Shown piece by piece: positions 35,802 through 44,390 of a stretch of DNA of 60,790 bases (its first letter is position 1; every line of letters starts with the position of its first letter). Both the position numbers and the translations under genes were made by a program. The notes beneath the pieces were generated by a model. It saw only the letters and a list, made by a program, of their open reading frames with translations, was not told the origin of the DNA and made no database searches. Origin of the DNA: Rhodocyclaceae bacterium (GTDB taxonomy: Bacteria > Pseudomonadota > Gammaproteobacteria > Burkholderiales > Rhodocyclaceae); NCBI GenBank assembly GCA_030682175.1, contig JAUXOM010000046.1:1-60790 (forward strand), read 5' to 3'.

Positions 35802-37192
35802 CCAGTGTCTGGATCATCGATGACGACCGCTCGATTCGCTGGGTGCTGGAAAAAGCCCTGGGACGCGAAAATATCGACTGTGCCAGTTTTGCCTCGGCGG
35901 ACGAAGCATTGGGCCGACTGGCCGCGGGCGAGACGCCACGCGTGCTGCTTTCAGACATCCGCATGCAGGGCGCGAGCGGCCTGGATCTGTTGCGGCAGGT
36001 CAAACAGGACTTCCCCGATCTGCCGGTCATCATCATGACCGCCTATTCGGACCTCGACTCCGCCGTGGCTGCTTTCCAGGGTGGCGCCTTCGAGTATCTG
36101 CCCAAACCGTTTGATGTCGATCAGGCCGTCGCGCTGGTGCGCCGGGCGCTCGACCAGGTCACGCCCCAACATGGTGCATCCGCCGCCGAACCCCTCGCCC
36201 CGGAAATTCTCGGGCAGGCCCCCGCAATGCAGGAAGTCTTTCGCGCCATCGGCAGGCTCAGCCAGTCAAGCGCGACCGTGCTGATCAACGGCGAGTCGGG
36301 CACGGGCAAGGAACTGGTTGCACGTGCGCTGCATCGCCACAGCCCGCGCAAGGACGGCCCCTTCATCGCCCTCAATACGGCCGCCATTCCGCGCGACCTG
36401 CTCGAATCCGAACTGTTTGGCCATGAAAAGGGCGCCTTCACCGGCGCCGGCGCCCAGCGGCGCGGTCGCTTCGAAGAAGCCGCCGGCGGCACGCTGTTTC
36501 TCGACGAGATCGGCGACATGCCGGCCGAACTGCAAACCCGCCTGCTGCGGGTGCTCTCCGACGGCCAGTTCTACCGCATCGGCGGCCACCAGCCCTTGCG
36601 CGCCAACGCGCGCGTCATCACCGCAACCCACCAGAATCTCGAACAGCGCGTCAAGGAAGGCCTGTTCCGCGAAGACCTGTTCCACCGGCTGAACGTCATC
36701 CGCCTGCGCCTGCCGCCGCTGCGCGAACGGCGCGAGGACATTCCCTCCCTGGCGGGACATTTTCTCGCCAGCAGCGCCCAACAGCTCGGCGTCGAGCCCA
36801 AGCGCCTGTCGGAAAATGCCCTCAAATTCCTGCAGGGGGCCGCCTGGCCCGGCAATGTCCGCCAACTCGAAAATCTTTGCCACTGGCTGACCGTGATGGC
36901 ACCGGGGCAGCAAGTCGAAATTGACGACCTGCCGGCGGAAATGCGCGATGCCGATACCGCCCCCGGCGCGGCCGGTTGGAAAGAATTTCTGGCTGCAACA
37001 GCCGACGATCTGCTGGCCCGACAGCCCGGCAGCGTATGGACAGACCTGACCCAGATCTTCGAGGCCACGCTGATCCGCCGCGCCCTTGCCGCCACCGGCG
37101 GCCGGCGCATCGAAGCGGCCCAACTGCTGGGAATCGGCCGCAACACCATCACGCGCAAGATTCAGGAACTCGGGCTGAACGACGAGAAGTAG
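35798..37192 (+). CDS. glnG: Nitrogen regulation response regulator NtrC
   Basis: NtrC activates sigma-54 promoters such as that of glnA. The 464-residue protein has a receiver with D53 in LLSDIRMQGASG, an AAA+ domain with Walker A NGESGTGKELVARALH and the sigma-54-contacting GAFTGAGAQRRGRF (GAFTGA), Walker B TLFLDEIGDMP, and a C-terminal Fis-type helix-turn-helix (RIEAAQLLGIGRNTITRKIQ). All key parts are intact. It is coupled to ntrB. Confidence 0.97.
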   Translation: MTSVWIIDDDRSIRWVLEKALGRENIDCASFASADEALGRLAAGETPRVLLSDIRMQGASGLDLLRQVKQDFPDLPVIIMTAYSDLDSAVAAFQGGAFEYLPKPFDVDQAVALVRRALDQVTPQHGASAAEPLAPEILGQAPAMQEVFRAIGRLSQSSATVLINGESGTGKELVARALHRHSPRKDGPFIALNTAAIPRDLLESELFGHEKGAFTGAGAQRRGRFEEAAGGTLFLDEIGDMPAELQTRLLRVLSDGQFYRIGGHQPLRANARVITATHQNLEQRVKEGLFREDLFHRLNVIRLRLPPLRERREDIPSLAGHFLASSAQQLGVEPKRLSENALKFLQGAAWPGNVRQLENLCHWLTVMAPGQQVEIDDLPAEMRDADTAPGAAGWKEFLAATADDLLARQPGSVWTDLTQIFEATLIRRALAATGGRRIEAAQLLGIGRNTITRKIQELGLNDEK

Positions 37193-37284
37193 ACGTACCC
37201 CAGCGCCACCCCGCGGGGTGGGTAAACGGGCGTGCCTGATGCGATAATTCCGCCCCGGTTACGGCATACTTTTCGAGGTCGATC

Positions 37285-38760
37285 ATGCTGCTCTGGCTCG
37301 TCATTCTGTACCTGGCAATTTCCGTGGGGATCGGGCTTTACGCCGCGACGCGCGTGCATAACGCTCGCGACTACATCGTCGCCGGCCGCCACCTGCCCTT
37401 CCATTTCGTGCTGGCCATGGTGTTCGCCACCTGGTTCGGCGCCGAGACGGTGCTGGGCATTTCCGCCACCTTCCTCGACGAAGGTTTTCGCGGGCTGATC
37501 TCCGACCCGCTCGGTGCCGCACTTTGCCTGGTGCTGTTCGGCCTGATTTTCGCCCGGCCGCTCTACCGCATGAACCTGCTGACGCTCGGCGACTTCTTCC
37601 GCATCCGCTACAACCGCCAGACCGAACTGGTGCTGTCGCTGTGCATCGTCATTTCCTACCTCGGCTGGGTCGGCGCGCAGTTCACGGCGCTCGGGCTGGT
37701 CTTCAATGTCTTGTCGGCCGATGCCATCTCGCTGAATCAGGGCGTGCTGATCGGTGCCGGCGTGGTGCTCGTCTATACCTTGTTCGGCGGCATGTGGTCG
37801 GTGGCGCTCACCACCTTCGTGCAGATGATCGTCATCGTGCTCGGCCTGTTTTACGTGACCTGGCTGGCCGGCGACATGGCCGGAGGATTTACGAACGTGA
37901 TCGAACGCGCCGCCGCCGAGGGCAAGTTCGAGTGGCTGCCCCGGCTCGACGCACTCGACATGCTGGCGTGGATCGCCGCGCTGTTCACCATGATGCTCGG
38001 CTCGATTCCGCAACAGGACGTGTTCCAGCGCGTCAATGCGGCGAAGAACGAGCGCGTCGCCATCTGGGGCACGACGCTTGGCGGCATCGGTTATTTCTTT
38101 TTCGCCGCGGTTCCGCTGTTCCTTGCCTACACCGCGACACTGATCGACCCGGACATGGTGACGCGGCTGATGGAAGAGGACAGCCAGCTGATCCTGCCCA
38201 GCCTGATCACCGGCCACATGCCGTTTACCGCGCAGGTCATTTTCTTCGGCGCGCTGCTGTCGGTCATCATGAGCACGGCCTCCGGCACGCTGCTGGCACC
38301 TGCCGTGACGTTCTCGGAAAACGTGCTGAAGGGCTTCTGGCAGGACATGAGCGACCGCCAGCTGCTACTGGCGACGCGCATCACCGTGGTGGCCTTCTGC
38401 GGCCTGGTCACGCTCTATGCGGTCTCCACCGACGCCACCATCCACGGCATGGTGGAGAATGCCTATCGCATCACCCTGGCCGGCGCCTTCGTGCCGCTGA
38501 CCGCCGGCCTGTTCTGGTCGCGCGCCAACAACCTGGGGGCGACACTCTCAGTTGTACTGGGTCTCGGCACCTGGCTGCTGTTCGAGCTGTTCGTGATCGA
38601 AGGCGACATCCAGCCCCAGCTCTTCGGCCTTGCCGCCAGTGCCCTGGGCATGCTGGCGGGCGGCCTGCTCGGACCACGCAACCCCCACTGGCCGCGGGCC
38701 GGCCATCATCACGCCGCGGCCGAGACGCACCATGTCGCGGCACACCCCCACACTCACTGA
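37285..38760 (+). CDS. Sodium:solute symporter family protein
   Basis: This 491-residue inner-membrane transporter of the SSS family has about 13 membrane helices. Family motifs include ARDYIVAGRHLPFHFVLA, AETVLGISATFLDEGFRG and GSIPQQDVFQRVNAAKNE. The substrate is not clear. The C-terminus is His-rich (GHHHAAAETHH, HPHTH), which may bind metal. A GAGG site precedes the ATG. It follows ntrC by 92 bp without a clear terminator, so it may be in the nitrogen regulon. Confidence 0.92.
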   Translation: MLLWLVILYLAISVGIGLYAATRVHNARDYIVAGRHLPFHFVLAMVFATWFGAETVLGISATFLDEGFRGLISDPLGAALCLVLFGLIFARPLYRMNLLTLGDFFRIRYNRQTELVLSLCIVISYLGWVGAQFTALGLVFNVLSADAISLNQGVLIGAGVVLVYTLFGGMWSVALTTFVQMIVIVLGLFYVTWLAGDMAGGFTNVIERAAAEGKFEWLPRLDALDMLAWIAALFTMMLGSIPQQDVFQRVNAAKNERVAIWGTTLGGIGYFFFAAVPLFLAYTATLIDPDMVTRLMEEDSQLILPSLITGHMPFTAQVIFFGALLSVIMSTASGTLLAPAVTFSENVLKGFWQDMSDRQLLLATRITVVAFCGLVTLYAVSTDATIHGMVENAYRITLAGAFVPLTAGLFWSRANNLGATLSVVLGLGTWLLFELFVIEGDIQPQLFGLAASALGMLAGGLLGPRNPHWPRAGHHHAAAETHHVAAHPHTH

Positions 38761-38774
38761 AAGGTGTCATCCCC

Positions 38775-39062
38775 ATGAAATATCTGCTCTCGACCGCCGC
38801 CCTGTTATTTGCCAGCCAGCTGGCTTTTGCCCAGGCAACCGCAGCCGCGCCGCTGGCCAACGATTGCGCGGCCCGCGCCATCAGCAAGGACGGCAAGCCC
38901 CTCGCCGGCGCAGCGAAAACGGCCTTCATGAAGAAATGCGCAGCGGACGCCGGCAAGCCGGCAGCAGCTTCCGATTGCGCGGCGAAAGCCGTCAGCAAGG
39001 ACGGCAAGCCGCTTTACGGTGCGGCGAAAAATGCCTTCATAAAGAAATGTGAAAAGGGCTGA
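38775..39062 (+). CDS. Small secreted PsiF-repeat protein
   Basis: This 95-residue protein has a signal peptide (MKYLLSTAALLFASQLAFA) and two PsiF-type repeats. Each contains a Cys pair and the pattern AISKDGKPLAGAAKTAF or AVSKDGKPLYGAAKNAF ending in KKC. PsiF of E. coli is a phosphate-starvation-inducible protein of unknown function. It starts 14 bp after the symporter, so the two are likely co-transcribed. Confidence 0.88.
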   Translation: MKYLLSTAALLFASQLAFAQATAAAPLANDCAARAISKDGKPLAGAAKTAFMKKCAADAGKPAAASDCAAKAVSKDGKPLYGAAKNAFIKKCEKG

Positions 39063-39249
39063 CGTTAGGCCCACCCTCCCCCACGGGAGGGGTGACTGTT
39101 GCTCGCTGCGCTCGTCTGTTACGGGGAGCCCCCGTTCATGCTTGGGCGCGGATTGCGGCTGGCGCCGCGTACCGCCTTGCCTTGGGGCGGCCCGGCGGCA
39201 AGGCTGCTGGGGTGTGGCTCAGTCACAAGTCGGCGCTGGCGGGACGGCG
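39063..39249 (+). repeat. Family-2 element followed by a family-1 core
   Basis: This is a full family-2 copy. It starts with a CCCTCCC/GGGAGGG hairpin and TGACTGTTGC, then GTCTGTTACGGGGAGC, then a GCGGC/GCCGC hairpin. It ends in GCCTTGCC (39174-39181) pairing with GGCAAGGC (39197-39204) around TTGGGGCGGCCCGGC. A family-1 core follows at 39227-39249. Together they fill the gap between the PsiF gene and ttcA. Confidence 0.85.
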
Positions 39250-39256
39250 ATCGCCG

Positions 39257-40132
39257 TCACGACGCCAATATGGGGACGGCGATTGTTACATCCACATCGA
39301 AAGCAGTATCGCCTTCCGGGTCGGGCTTGCCGGTCGCCTTGAGGTTCTTGAAGTCGTAGAGCCGCGCATCCATCAGGTGCGAGGGCACGACGTTGGCGAG
39401 GCTGCGAAACAGTGTCTCGATGCGGCCGGGAAAGCGCTTTTCCCAGTCGCGCAACATCTCGCCGATCTGCTGGCGTTGCAGATTGGGCTGACTGCCGCAC
39501 AGGTTGCAGGGAATGATGGGGAATTCACGCTGCGTCGCCCAGGCCAGCAAATCCTGTTCACGACAGTAGGCGAGCGGGCGGATGACGATGTGGCGGCCAT
39601 CGTCCGACACCAGCTTGGGCGGCATCGCCTTCAGCTTGGCGGCGAAGAACATATTGAGGAACAGTGTCGCGAGGATGTCGTCACGGTGGTGGCCGAGCGC
39701 AATCTTGGTCGCGCCGAGTTCGTCGGCGACCCGGTAGAGAATGCCGCGCCGCAGCCGCGAGCAGAGCGAGCAGGTGGTCTTGCCTTCCGGAATCACGCGC
39801 TTGACGATGGAATAGGTATCTTCCTCGACGATGCGGTAGGGGATACCCAGCTCATCCAGATATTTCGGCAGCACATCGGCGGGAAAGCCCGGCTGCTTCT
39901 GGTCGAGATTGACGGCGATCAGCTCGAAATTGATCGGCGCCTTTTCCTTCAGGTAGCGCAGCACGTCGAGCAGACCGTAGGAATCCTTGCCACCCGACAG
40001 GCAGACCATGACCCGGTCGCCATCTTCGATCATGTTGAAGTCGGCAATCGCCTGACCGACCTCGCGGCGCAGCCGCTTGGCCAGCTTGTTGGCTTCGAAC
40101 TCGGCTTTGTGGGCCGTCTTGTAAGTGCTCAC
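39257..40132 (-). CDS. ttcA: tRNA 2-thiocytidine synthetase TtcA
   Basis: TtcA thiolates C32 in some tRNAs using an Fe-S cluster. The 291-residue protein has the PP-loop SGGKDS at residues 46-51 and two CxxC motifs (CSLC in [19 protein letters not shown] in [13 protein letters not shown]). ALGHHRDD and [10 protein letters not shown] are also typical. Its start overlaps the stop of the pteridine reductase gene by 4 bp, so tcdA, the reductase and ttcA form one operon. Confidence 0.96.
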   Translation of the reverse strand: MSTYKTAHKAEFEANKLAKRLRREVGQAIADFNMIEDGDRVMVCLSGGKDSYGLLDVLRYLKEKAPINFELIAVNLDQKQPGFPADVLPKYLDELGIPYRIVEEDTYSIVKRVIPEGKTTCSLCSRLRRGILYRVADELGATKIALGHHRDDILATLFLNMFFAAKLKAMPPKLVSDDGRHIVIRPLAYCREQDLLAWATQREFPIIPCNLCGSQPNLQRQQIGEMLRDWEKRFPGRIETLFRSLANVVPSHLMDARLYDFKNLKATGKPDPEGDTAFDVDVTIAVPILAS

Positions 40133-40869
40133 AGATGCGCGGTCCGGCCACCATCGACGTTGATCACCTGACCGGTGACATACGGCGCATCGAAGACGAG
40201 AAATTTCACGGTACGGGCGATGTCGAATGGCGAGCCAATGCGTTTGAGCAAAGTGTGGTCGATGATCGCCGCTTGCGCCACGGGCGGAAAGTCATTGTCA
40301 TTGTCAGGCCACTCGATGGCGCCGGGCGCAACGGCATTGACGCGCACCGCTGGTGCGAGTTCCAGCGCCAGCGCGCGGGTCAGGCCGAGCAGGCCGGCCT
40401 TGGCCGCGCAATATACGGGATAACCCTTGAGCGGCCGCTCGGCGTGGATGTCGGTGATATTGACGATACATCCCTGCGTCGCCGCGAGGTGCGGTGCGGC
40501 CGCCTGGCTGAGGAACAGCGGACCCTTGAGATTGCTGCCGATGAGCGCATCCCAGCTTGCCTCATCGATGCTGCCAAGCGCCGTGGGAAAGAAGCTGGAG
40601 GCATTGTTCACCAGCGCATCGAGGCGCCCGTAGTGCGCGACGATTTCTTCCATCAGGCGCGACAGGGCAGGGATGTCACGCAGGTCGCAGTGCAGCGCCA
40701 GCACCGAATCTTCCCGCTCGGCATTCAGTTCGGCGGCCAGCACGGCAGCCTCGGTCGCCGCGGAACGATAGTGCAGGACGATGCGCGCGCCGGCAGCATG
40801 CAGGGTGCGGACAATCTGCGCGCCAACGCGGCGGGCAGCGCCAGTGACAAGGATGACAGGGGCTTTCAT
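40129..40869 (-). CDS. SDR pteridine reductase (PTR1/FolM-like)
   Basis: This 246-residue short-chain dehydrogenase has the TGAARRVG cofactor signature of pteridine reductases (T9-G16), which prefer NADPH. Other motifs are [10 protein letters not shown] and [10 protein letters not shown] with the catalytic Tyr and Lys. It probably reduces dihydropteridines, as FolM does. The start at 40869 overlaps the tcdA stop by 4 bp; a longer frame exists but overlaps tcdA heavily. It is the middle gene of the operon. Confidence 0.9.
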   Translation of the reverse strand: MKAPVILVTGAARRVGAQIVRTLHAAGARIVLHYRSAATEAAVLAAELNAEREDSVLALHCDLRDIPALSRLMEEIVAHYGRLDALVNNASSFFPTALGSIDEASWDALIGSNLKGPLFLSQAAAPHLAATQGCIVNITDIHAERPLKGYPVYCAAKAGLLGLTRALALELAPAVRVNAVAPGAIEWPDNDNDFPPVAQAAIIDHTLLKRIGSPFDIARTVKFLVFDAPYVTGQVINVDGGRTAHL

Positions 40870-41678
40870 TTGACCAGTATATCGAGTGCCTGCGCTGCCG
40901 CGGCAAATCCGAAGCTGGCCGTCACGGCCACCGACGAACCATAGCCTGCGCAATTCAGGCCATGTACGGCACCGCTGTCGGTGTCGCAAAAGTCGGCGTG
41001 ACCGAAGGGAATCCCTTTTTCGGGACTGGCAGGATGAAATGCCCCGAATGGGGTACGGCGGATCGGTTCGTCCGAATACACGCAGGCGACACCGAACTTC
41101 TTTTTCGGGTCGCGCGTAAAGCCGTGTTCCTTGCGCAGAAAGGCGCGCAGCTTGCTGGCCAGCGCATCCTGCGTGGTGCGCGCCAGATCATCGACGCGCA
41201 CCCGCGTCGGGTCGACGCGGCCGCCGGCGCCGCCGGTGGTCACGACGGGCGTGCGGCGCGCACGGCAACAGAGAATCATTGCCGCCTTGGCGCGCATTTG
41301 ATCGATGGCATCGATGACAACATCGCAGCTCGGCAGGAGCGTCGCCACGTTCTCCGGCGTGATGAATTCCTCGATGCAATCCACTGTGCAGGTCGGGTTG
41401 ATCTGGGCGATGCGTTCGCGCATGGCCGTGACCTTGGCCTGGCCCAGCGTGCTCTCCAGTGCGAGCACCTGCCGATTGATGTTCGACTCCGCCACATGAT
41501 CGAGATCGATCAGCGTCAGCCGGCCGACGCCGGAGCGCGCCAGCGCCTCGGCCGCCCATGCGCCGACCCCGCCGAGGCCGACGACGCAGACATGCGCCGC
41601 CGCCAGCCGGACGAGACTGTCGGCACCGTAAAGCCGCTCAATGCCGGAGAAGCGGCGAGTGTGATCTGGAGTAGCCAT
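40866..41678 (-). CDS. tcdA: tRNA t6A cyclase TcdA (CsdL) with repeat-derived loop
   Basis: TcdA cyclises t6A37 in tRNA using ATP and belongs to the ThiF/E1-like family. The 270-residue protein has FSGIERLYGADSLVRL, the nucleotide-binding GLGGVG at 34-39, LIDLDHVAESNINRQV and the end LNCAGYGSSVAVTASFGFAA. Between SDEP and LNCAGYG, about residues 207-231 (within FGAFHPASPEKGIPFGHADF) are encoded by a family-1 repeat that replaces a shorter loop. The frame remains open. It is the first gene of the tcdA-reductase-ttcA operon and divergent from midA by 24 bp. Confidence 0.93.
   Translation of the reverse strand: MATPDHTRRFSGIERLYGADSLVRLAAAHVCVVGLGGVGAWAAEALARSGVGRLTLIDLDHVAESNINRQVLALESTLGQAKVTAMRERIAQINPTCTVDCIEEFITPENVATLLPSCDVVIDAIDQMRAKAAMILCCRARRTPVVTTGGAGGRVDPTRVRVDDLARTTQDALASKLRAFLRKEHGFTRDPKKKFGVACVYSDEPIRRTPFGAFHPASPEKGIPFGHADFCDTDSGAVHGLNCAGYGSSVAVTASFGFAAAAQALDILVK
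40988..41060 (+). repeat. Long family-1 repeat (B form) inside tcdA
   Basis: It starts AAAAGTCGGCGTGACCGAAG, continues through a GGGAATCCC palindrome and TTTCGGGACTGGC, and ends with GCCCCGAATGGGGTACGGCG. The last part is also in the copy at 11804-11904. It is antisense to tcdA and in frame with it. Confidence 0.85.
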
Positions 41679-41702
41679 GGGACCGCATTGTAAGATGTCG
41701 CC

Positions 41703-42947
41703 ATGCCTACTTCAGCACGTCCCCCAGCCAATTTACCCGCAGCCAACCTGCCAACGCCTTCGGCCGACGCCCAGGCTGCCAGCCAGGAGTTGTCGCGGCG
41801 CATTGCCGCCCGCATCGCAGCGGCCGGCGGCTGGCTGCCCTTCGTCGACTACATGGACATGGCGCTGCATCTGCCGGGGCTGGGTTATTACGCCGGCGGC
41901 TCGCACAAGTTCGGCGAAGCGGGCGATTTCGTCACCGCGCCGGAACTCACGCCCCTGTTTGGCCAGGCGCTCGCCGCGCAGGTCGCCGAAGTGCTTGGCG
42001 CCGTCGCCAACAACGTGGCTGGCGCCGTCTTGCCAATCCCGCAAAAGGGATTCCCTTCGGTCACGCCGACTTTGCTGGAAGTCGGGGCCGGCAGCGGCCG
42101 TCTCGCCGCCGATCTGCTGCTGGCGCTCGAAGCGCTCGGCGCGCTGCCCGAACGTTATGGCATTCTTGAACTATCCGGCGAATTGCGCGCCCGCCAGCAG
42201 GCGACGCTGGCGGAAAGTGCGCCGCATCTCGCCGATCGCGTGGTCTGGCTGGAGGAATTGCCGGAGCACTTTTCAGGCTGTGTAGTGGCCAACGAACTCC
42301 TCGATGCCTTCCCCACACATGCCGTGGCCTGGCGCGCAGACGGAGCGCAGGAACGTGGCGTGGTGCTGACCGAGGATGGTGGCTTTTGCTGGTCCGAGCG
42401 GCCGGCGACCGGAGCGCTTGCCGCAGCCATGGCGGCGCTGCCGGCAAGCACCCCATATGAAAGTGAAATCAGCCTCGCCGCGCGCGCCTGGGTGGCGGAA
42501 TGGGGCCATCGTCTGGAGCGTGGCGCGCTGCTCCTGATCGATTACGGCCTGCCCCGCCACGAGCTGTATCACCAAGAGCGTGATCACGGCACCCTGCGTT
42601 GTCATTACCGCCATCGCGCCCACGACAATCTTTTCTGGTGGCCAGGACTGGCCGATATCACCAGCCATGTCGATTTCACCGCCGTTGCCGAGGCGGGTTT
42701 CGATGCCGGGCTGGAAGTGCTGGGCTATACCAACCAGGCCAGTTTCCTGATCAATTGCGGCATCGGCGAGTTGCTCGCCGCACGCCAGCAAGCCGGTGGC
42801 GAACAGGCCTTGCGCGCCAGCGGCGCCCTGAAGGTGCTGCTGGCACCGGGCGAAATGGGCGAACTGTTCAAGGTCATTGCCCTCGGTCGGGGCATCAAAA
42901 CACCCCTCTTGGGTTTTGCACGTGGCGACCGTTGCCACGCGTTGTAA
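41703..42947 (+). CDS. MidA/NDUFAF7-like SAM-dependent methyltransferase with repeat-derived insert
   Basis: This 414-residue protein belongs to the DUF185/MidA family, a class I methyltransferase linked in mitochondria to complex I assembly. Motifs are MALHLPGLGYYAGGSHKFGE, DFVTAPELTPLFGQ, the SAM loop LEVGAGSGRLAADLL, VVANELLDAFP and GALLLIDYG. Residues 110-124 (IPQKGFPSVTPT) come from a family-1 repeat just before the SAM loop. The partner in bacteria is not known. recX follows after 10 bp. Confidence 0.9.
   Translation: MPTSARPPANLPAANLPTPSADAQAASQELSRRIAARIAAAGGWLPFVDYMDMALHLPGLGYYAGGSHKFGEAGDFVTAPELTPLFGQALAAQVAEVLGAVANNVAGAVLPIPQKGFPSVTPTLLEVGAGSGRLAADLLLALEALGALPERYGILELSGELRARQQATLAESAPHLADRVVWLEELPEHFSGCVVANELLDAFPTHAVAWRADGAQERGVVLTEDGGFCWSERPATGALAAAMAALPASTPYESEISLAARAWVAEWGHRLERGALLLIDYGLPRHELYHQERDHGTLRCHYRHRAHDNLFWWPGLADITSHVDFTAVAEAGFDAGLEVLGYTNQASFLINCGIGELLAARQQAGGEQALRASGALKVLLAPGEMGELFKVIALGRGIKTPLLGFARGDRCHAL
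42032..42073 (-). repeat. Family-1 repeat (B form) inside midA
   Basis: GCCAATCCCGCAAAAGGGAT then TCCCTTCGGTCACGCCGAC and TTT matches the complement of the tcdA copy with few changes. The frame here differs from that in tcdA, so the same DNA encodes IPQKGFPSVTPT here and EKGIPFGHADF there. Confidence 0.85.
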
Positions 42948-42957
42948 TATGGCGGTC

Positions 42958-43494
42958 ATGCAGAATAAATCCCCCCCCGAAAACTCCGCTGCGCGGAGTT
43001 CTCCCCCCAGGGGGCCAGGAAACACTTGGGGCGGCCCGGCGCATTTCCCGCAAGAATTGCGCCAATCTCTGCGGCAACGCGCCATCCGTTTGCTGGCCCG
43101 ACGCGAACATACCCGCGTCGAGCTGGCGCGCAAACTGGCGCCACACGGCGAACCGGAAGAAATCGGGGCCGTGATCGCCGAGCTTGCCCGCGCGGGCTTG
43201 CAGTCCGATGCGCGGTTCGCGGAGAGCTATGTCAGGAGTCAGGCGGCGCGTCTGGGCGCGGCGCGCCTCGCCCAGACCTTGCGCACCAGGGGCGTCGATG
43301 CTGCGCTGATCGCAGCCCAACTGGAAAGCGCGGAATTGCCTGACGAGATGGAGCGTGCCGCCGCCGTCTGGACGAAAAAATTTATCGCCCCGCCGGCCGA
43401 TCGGCGTGAATGGGCCAGGCAGGCGCGTTTTCTGCAAGGTCGCGGCTTTTCATCCGAAACCATCGGCAAGTTATTGAAAACAGCTCAAGCATGA
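42958..43494 (+). CDS. recX: RecX regulator of RecA, with repeat-derived N-terminus
   Basis: RecX binds RecA filaments and inhibits them. The conserved part starts at about residue 36: [20 protein letters not shown], then the helical repeats [18 protein letters not shown] and [17 protein letters not shown]. The first about 30 residues ([20 protein letters not shown]) are encoded by a family-2 repeat. No strong ribosome binding site was seen at 42958 or 42949; a TTG at 43056, near LRQSLRQRA, is an alternative start that would skip the repeat. lptB overlaps the stop by 4 bp. Confidence 0.85.
   Translation: MQNKSPPENSAARSSPPRGPGNTWGGPAHFPQELRQSLRQRAIRLLARREHTRVELARKLAPHGEPEEIGAVIAELARAGLQSDARFAESYVRSQAARLGAARLAQTLRTRGVDAALIAAQLESAELPDEMERAAAVWTKKFIAPPADRREWARQARFLQGRGFSSETIGKLLKTAQA
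42966..43050 (+). repeat. Family-2 repeat at the 5' end of recX
   Basis: It contains AACTCCGCTGCGCGGAGTT (a strong dyad), CCCCCCAGGGGG and the conserved CTTGGGGCGGCCCGGCG. The flanking stem GGAAACAC/GCATTTCC has two mismatches, unlike intergenic copies. The same unit is read in reverse at the start of ubiE. Confidence 0.8.
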
Positions 43495-44234
43495 CTACCC
43501 TTTCCGTACATAACCTGCGCAAGAAATTTCGCGCCCGCACTGTTGTCAAGGATGTCAGCCTGCACGTCGATGGCGGCGAGGTAGTCGGCCTGCTCGGCCC
43601 CAACGGCGCGGGCAAGACCACCTGTTTCTACATGATCGTCGGCCTGGTGGCTTCGGATGGCGGCGACATTGTCATTGCAGAGGATGGCCCCGGCAGCAAG
43701 GAAACCCGGCTCACCCACATGCCCATCCACGCGCGGGCGCGCCTGGGTTTGTCATATCTGCCGCAGGAAAATTCGGTGTTCCGCAAGCTGACCGTCGCCG
43801 ACAACATCCGCGCGGTGCTGGAACTGCAGGATTACGACACACCGACACGCAACACCCGCCTCGACGAATTGCTTGAGGAACTGCACATCACCCACTTGCG
43901 CGACCAGCTTGCCGTGGGCTTGTCGGGTGGCGAGCGGCGCCGCGTGGAAATCGCCCGCGCCCTGGCCACTTCGCCACGCTTCATTCTGCTGGACGAACCT
44001 TTTGCCGGCGTCGATCCGATCGCCGTGCTCGACATCCAGAAGATCATCCGCTTCCTCAAGGAGCGCAACATCGGCGTACTGATCACCGACCACAACGTGC
44101 GCGAAACGCTCGGCATCTGTGATCGTGCCACCATCATCAACGAAGGCGCAGTCCTCGCGGCTGGACATCCGGCCGATATCATCGATAATGAAGGTGTGCG
44201 TCGGGTCTATCTCGGCGAGCACTTCAGGATGTAA
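43491..44234 (+). CDS. lptB: LPS export ABC transporter ATPase LptB
   Basis: LptB powers lipopolysaccharide transport from the inner membrane with LptFG. The 247-residue protein has Walker [13 protein letters not shown], the Q-loop [15 protein letters not shown], the signature [18 protein letters not shown] and Walker [14 protein letters not shown]. The start at 43491 overlaps recX by 4 bp. In many proteobacteria lptC and lptA precede lptB; here recX does, so those genes must lie elsewhere. A terminator follows before rpoN. Confidence 0.95.
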   Translation: MTTLSVHNLRKKFRARTVVKDVSLHVDGGEVVGLLGPNGAGKTTCFYMIVGLVASDGGDIVIAEDGPGSKETRLTHMPIHARARLGLSYLPQENSVFRKLTVADNIRAVLELQDYDTPTRNTRLDELLEELHITHLRDQLAVGLSGGERRRVEIARALATSPRFILLDEPFAGVDPIAVLDIQKIIRFLKERNIGVLITDHNVRETLGICDRATIINEGAVLAAGHPADIIDNEGVRRVYLGEHFRM

Positions 44235-44235
44235 A

Positions 44236-44259
44236 TGAGCAAGCAATGCTCACTTTTTT
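44236..44259 (+). terminator. Rho-independent terminator after lptB
   Basis: TGAGCA and TGCTCA form a 6-bp stem with a 5-nt loop, then C and six T (44254-44259). It begins 2 bp after the lptB stop and separates it from rpoN. Confidence 0.8.
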
Positions 44260-44277
44260 GTTTGCCCCGTGGGGGGC

Positions 44278-44390
44278 GCATGCTGCTTGGAGGCGGCTCG
44301 TCGGCATCACTAATGAGCCCCCCGCGCTCACTTCGTTCGCTGCCCCCCACGGGGGGGTGCATGCTGCCTAGAGGCGGCTCGTCGGCATCA
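44278..44390 (+). repeat. Tandem 32-bp repeats ending at the rpoN start codon
   Basis: Two 32-bp copies, 44278-44309 and 44359-44390, differ at 2 positions and both contain GAGGCGGCTCGTCGGCATCA. The second runs into the ATG of rpoN, so the rpoN leader and the A of the start codon are part of the repeat. G-rich and C-rich runs before each copy (GTGGGGGGC, CCCCCCACGGGGGGG) can form a hairpin. Confidence 0.85.

Noticed and set aside
37524-38774. Long open frame over the symporter gene continuing into the PsiF gene
   Set aside because: Only the part from 38775 is real; the upstream part is an out-of-frame shadow of the symporter.
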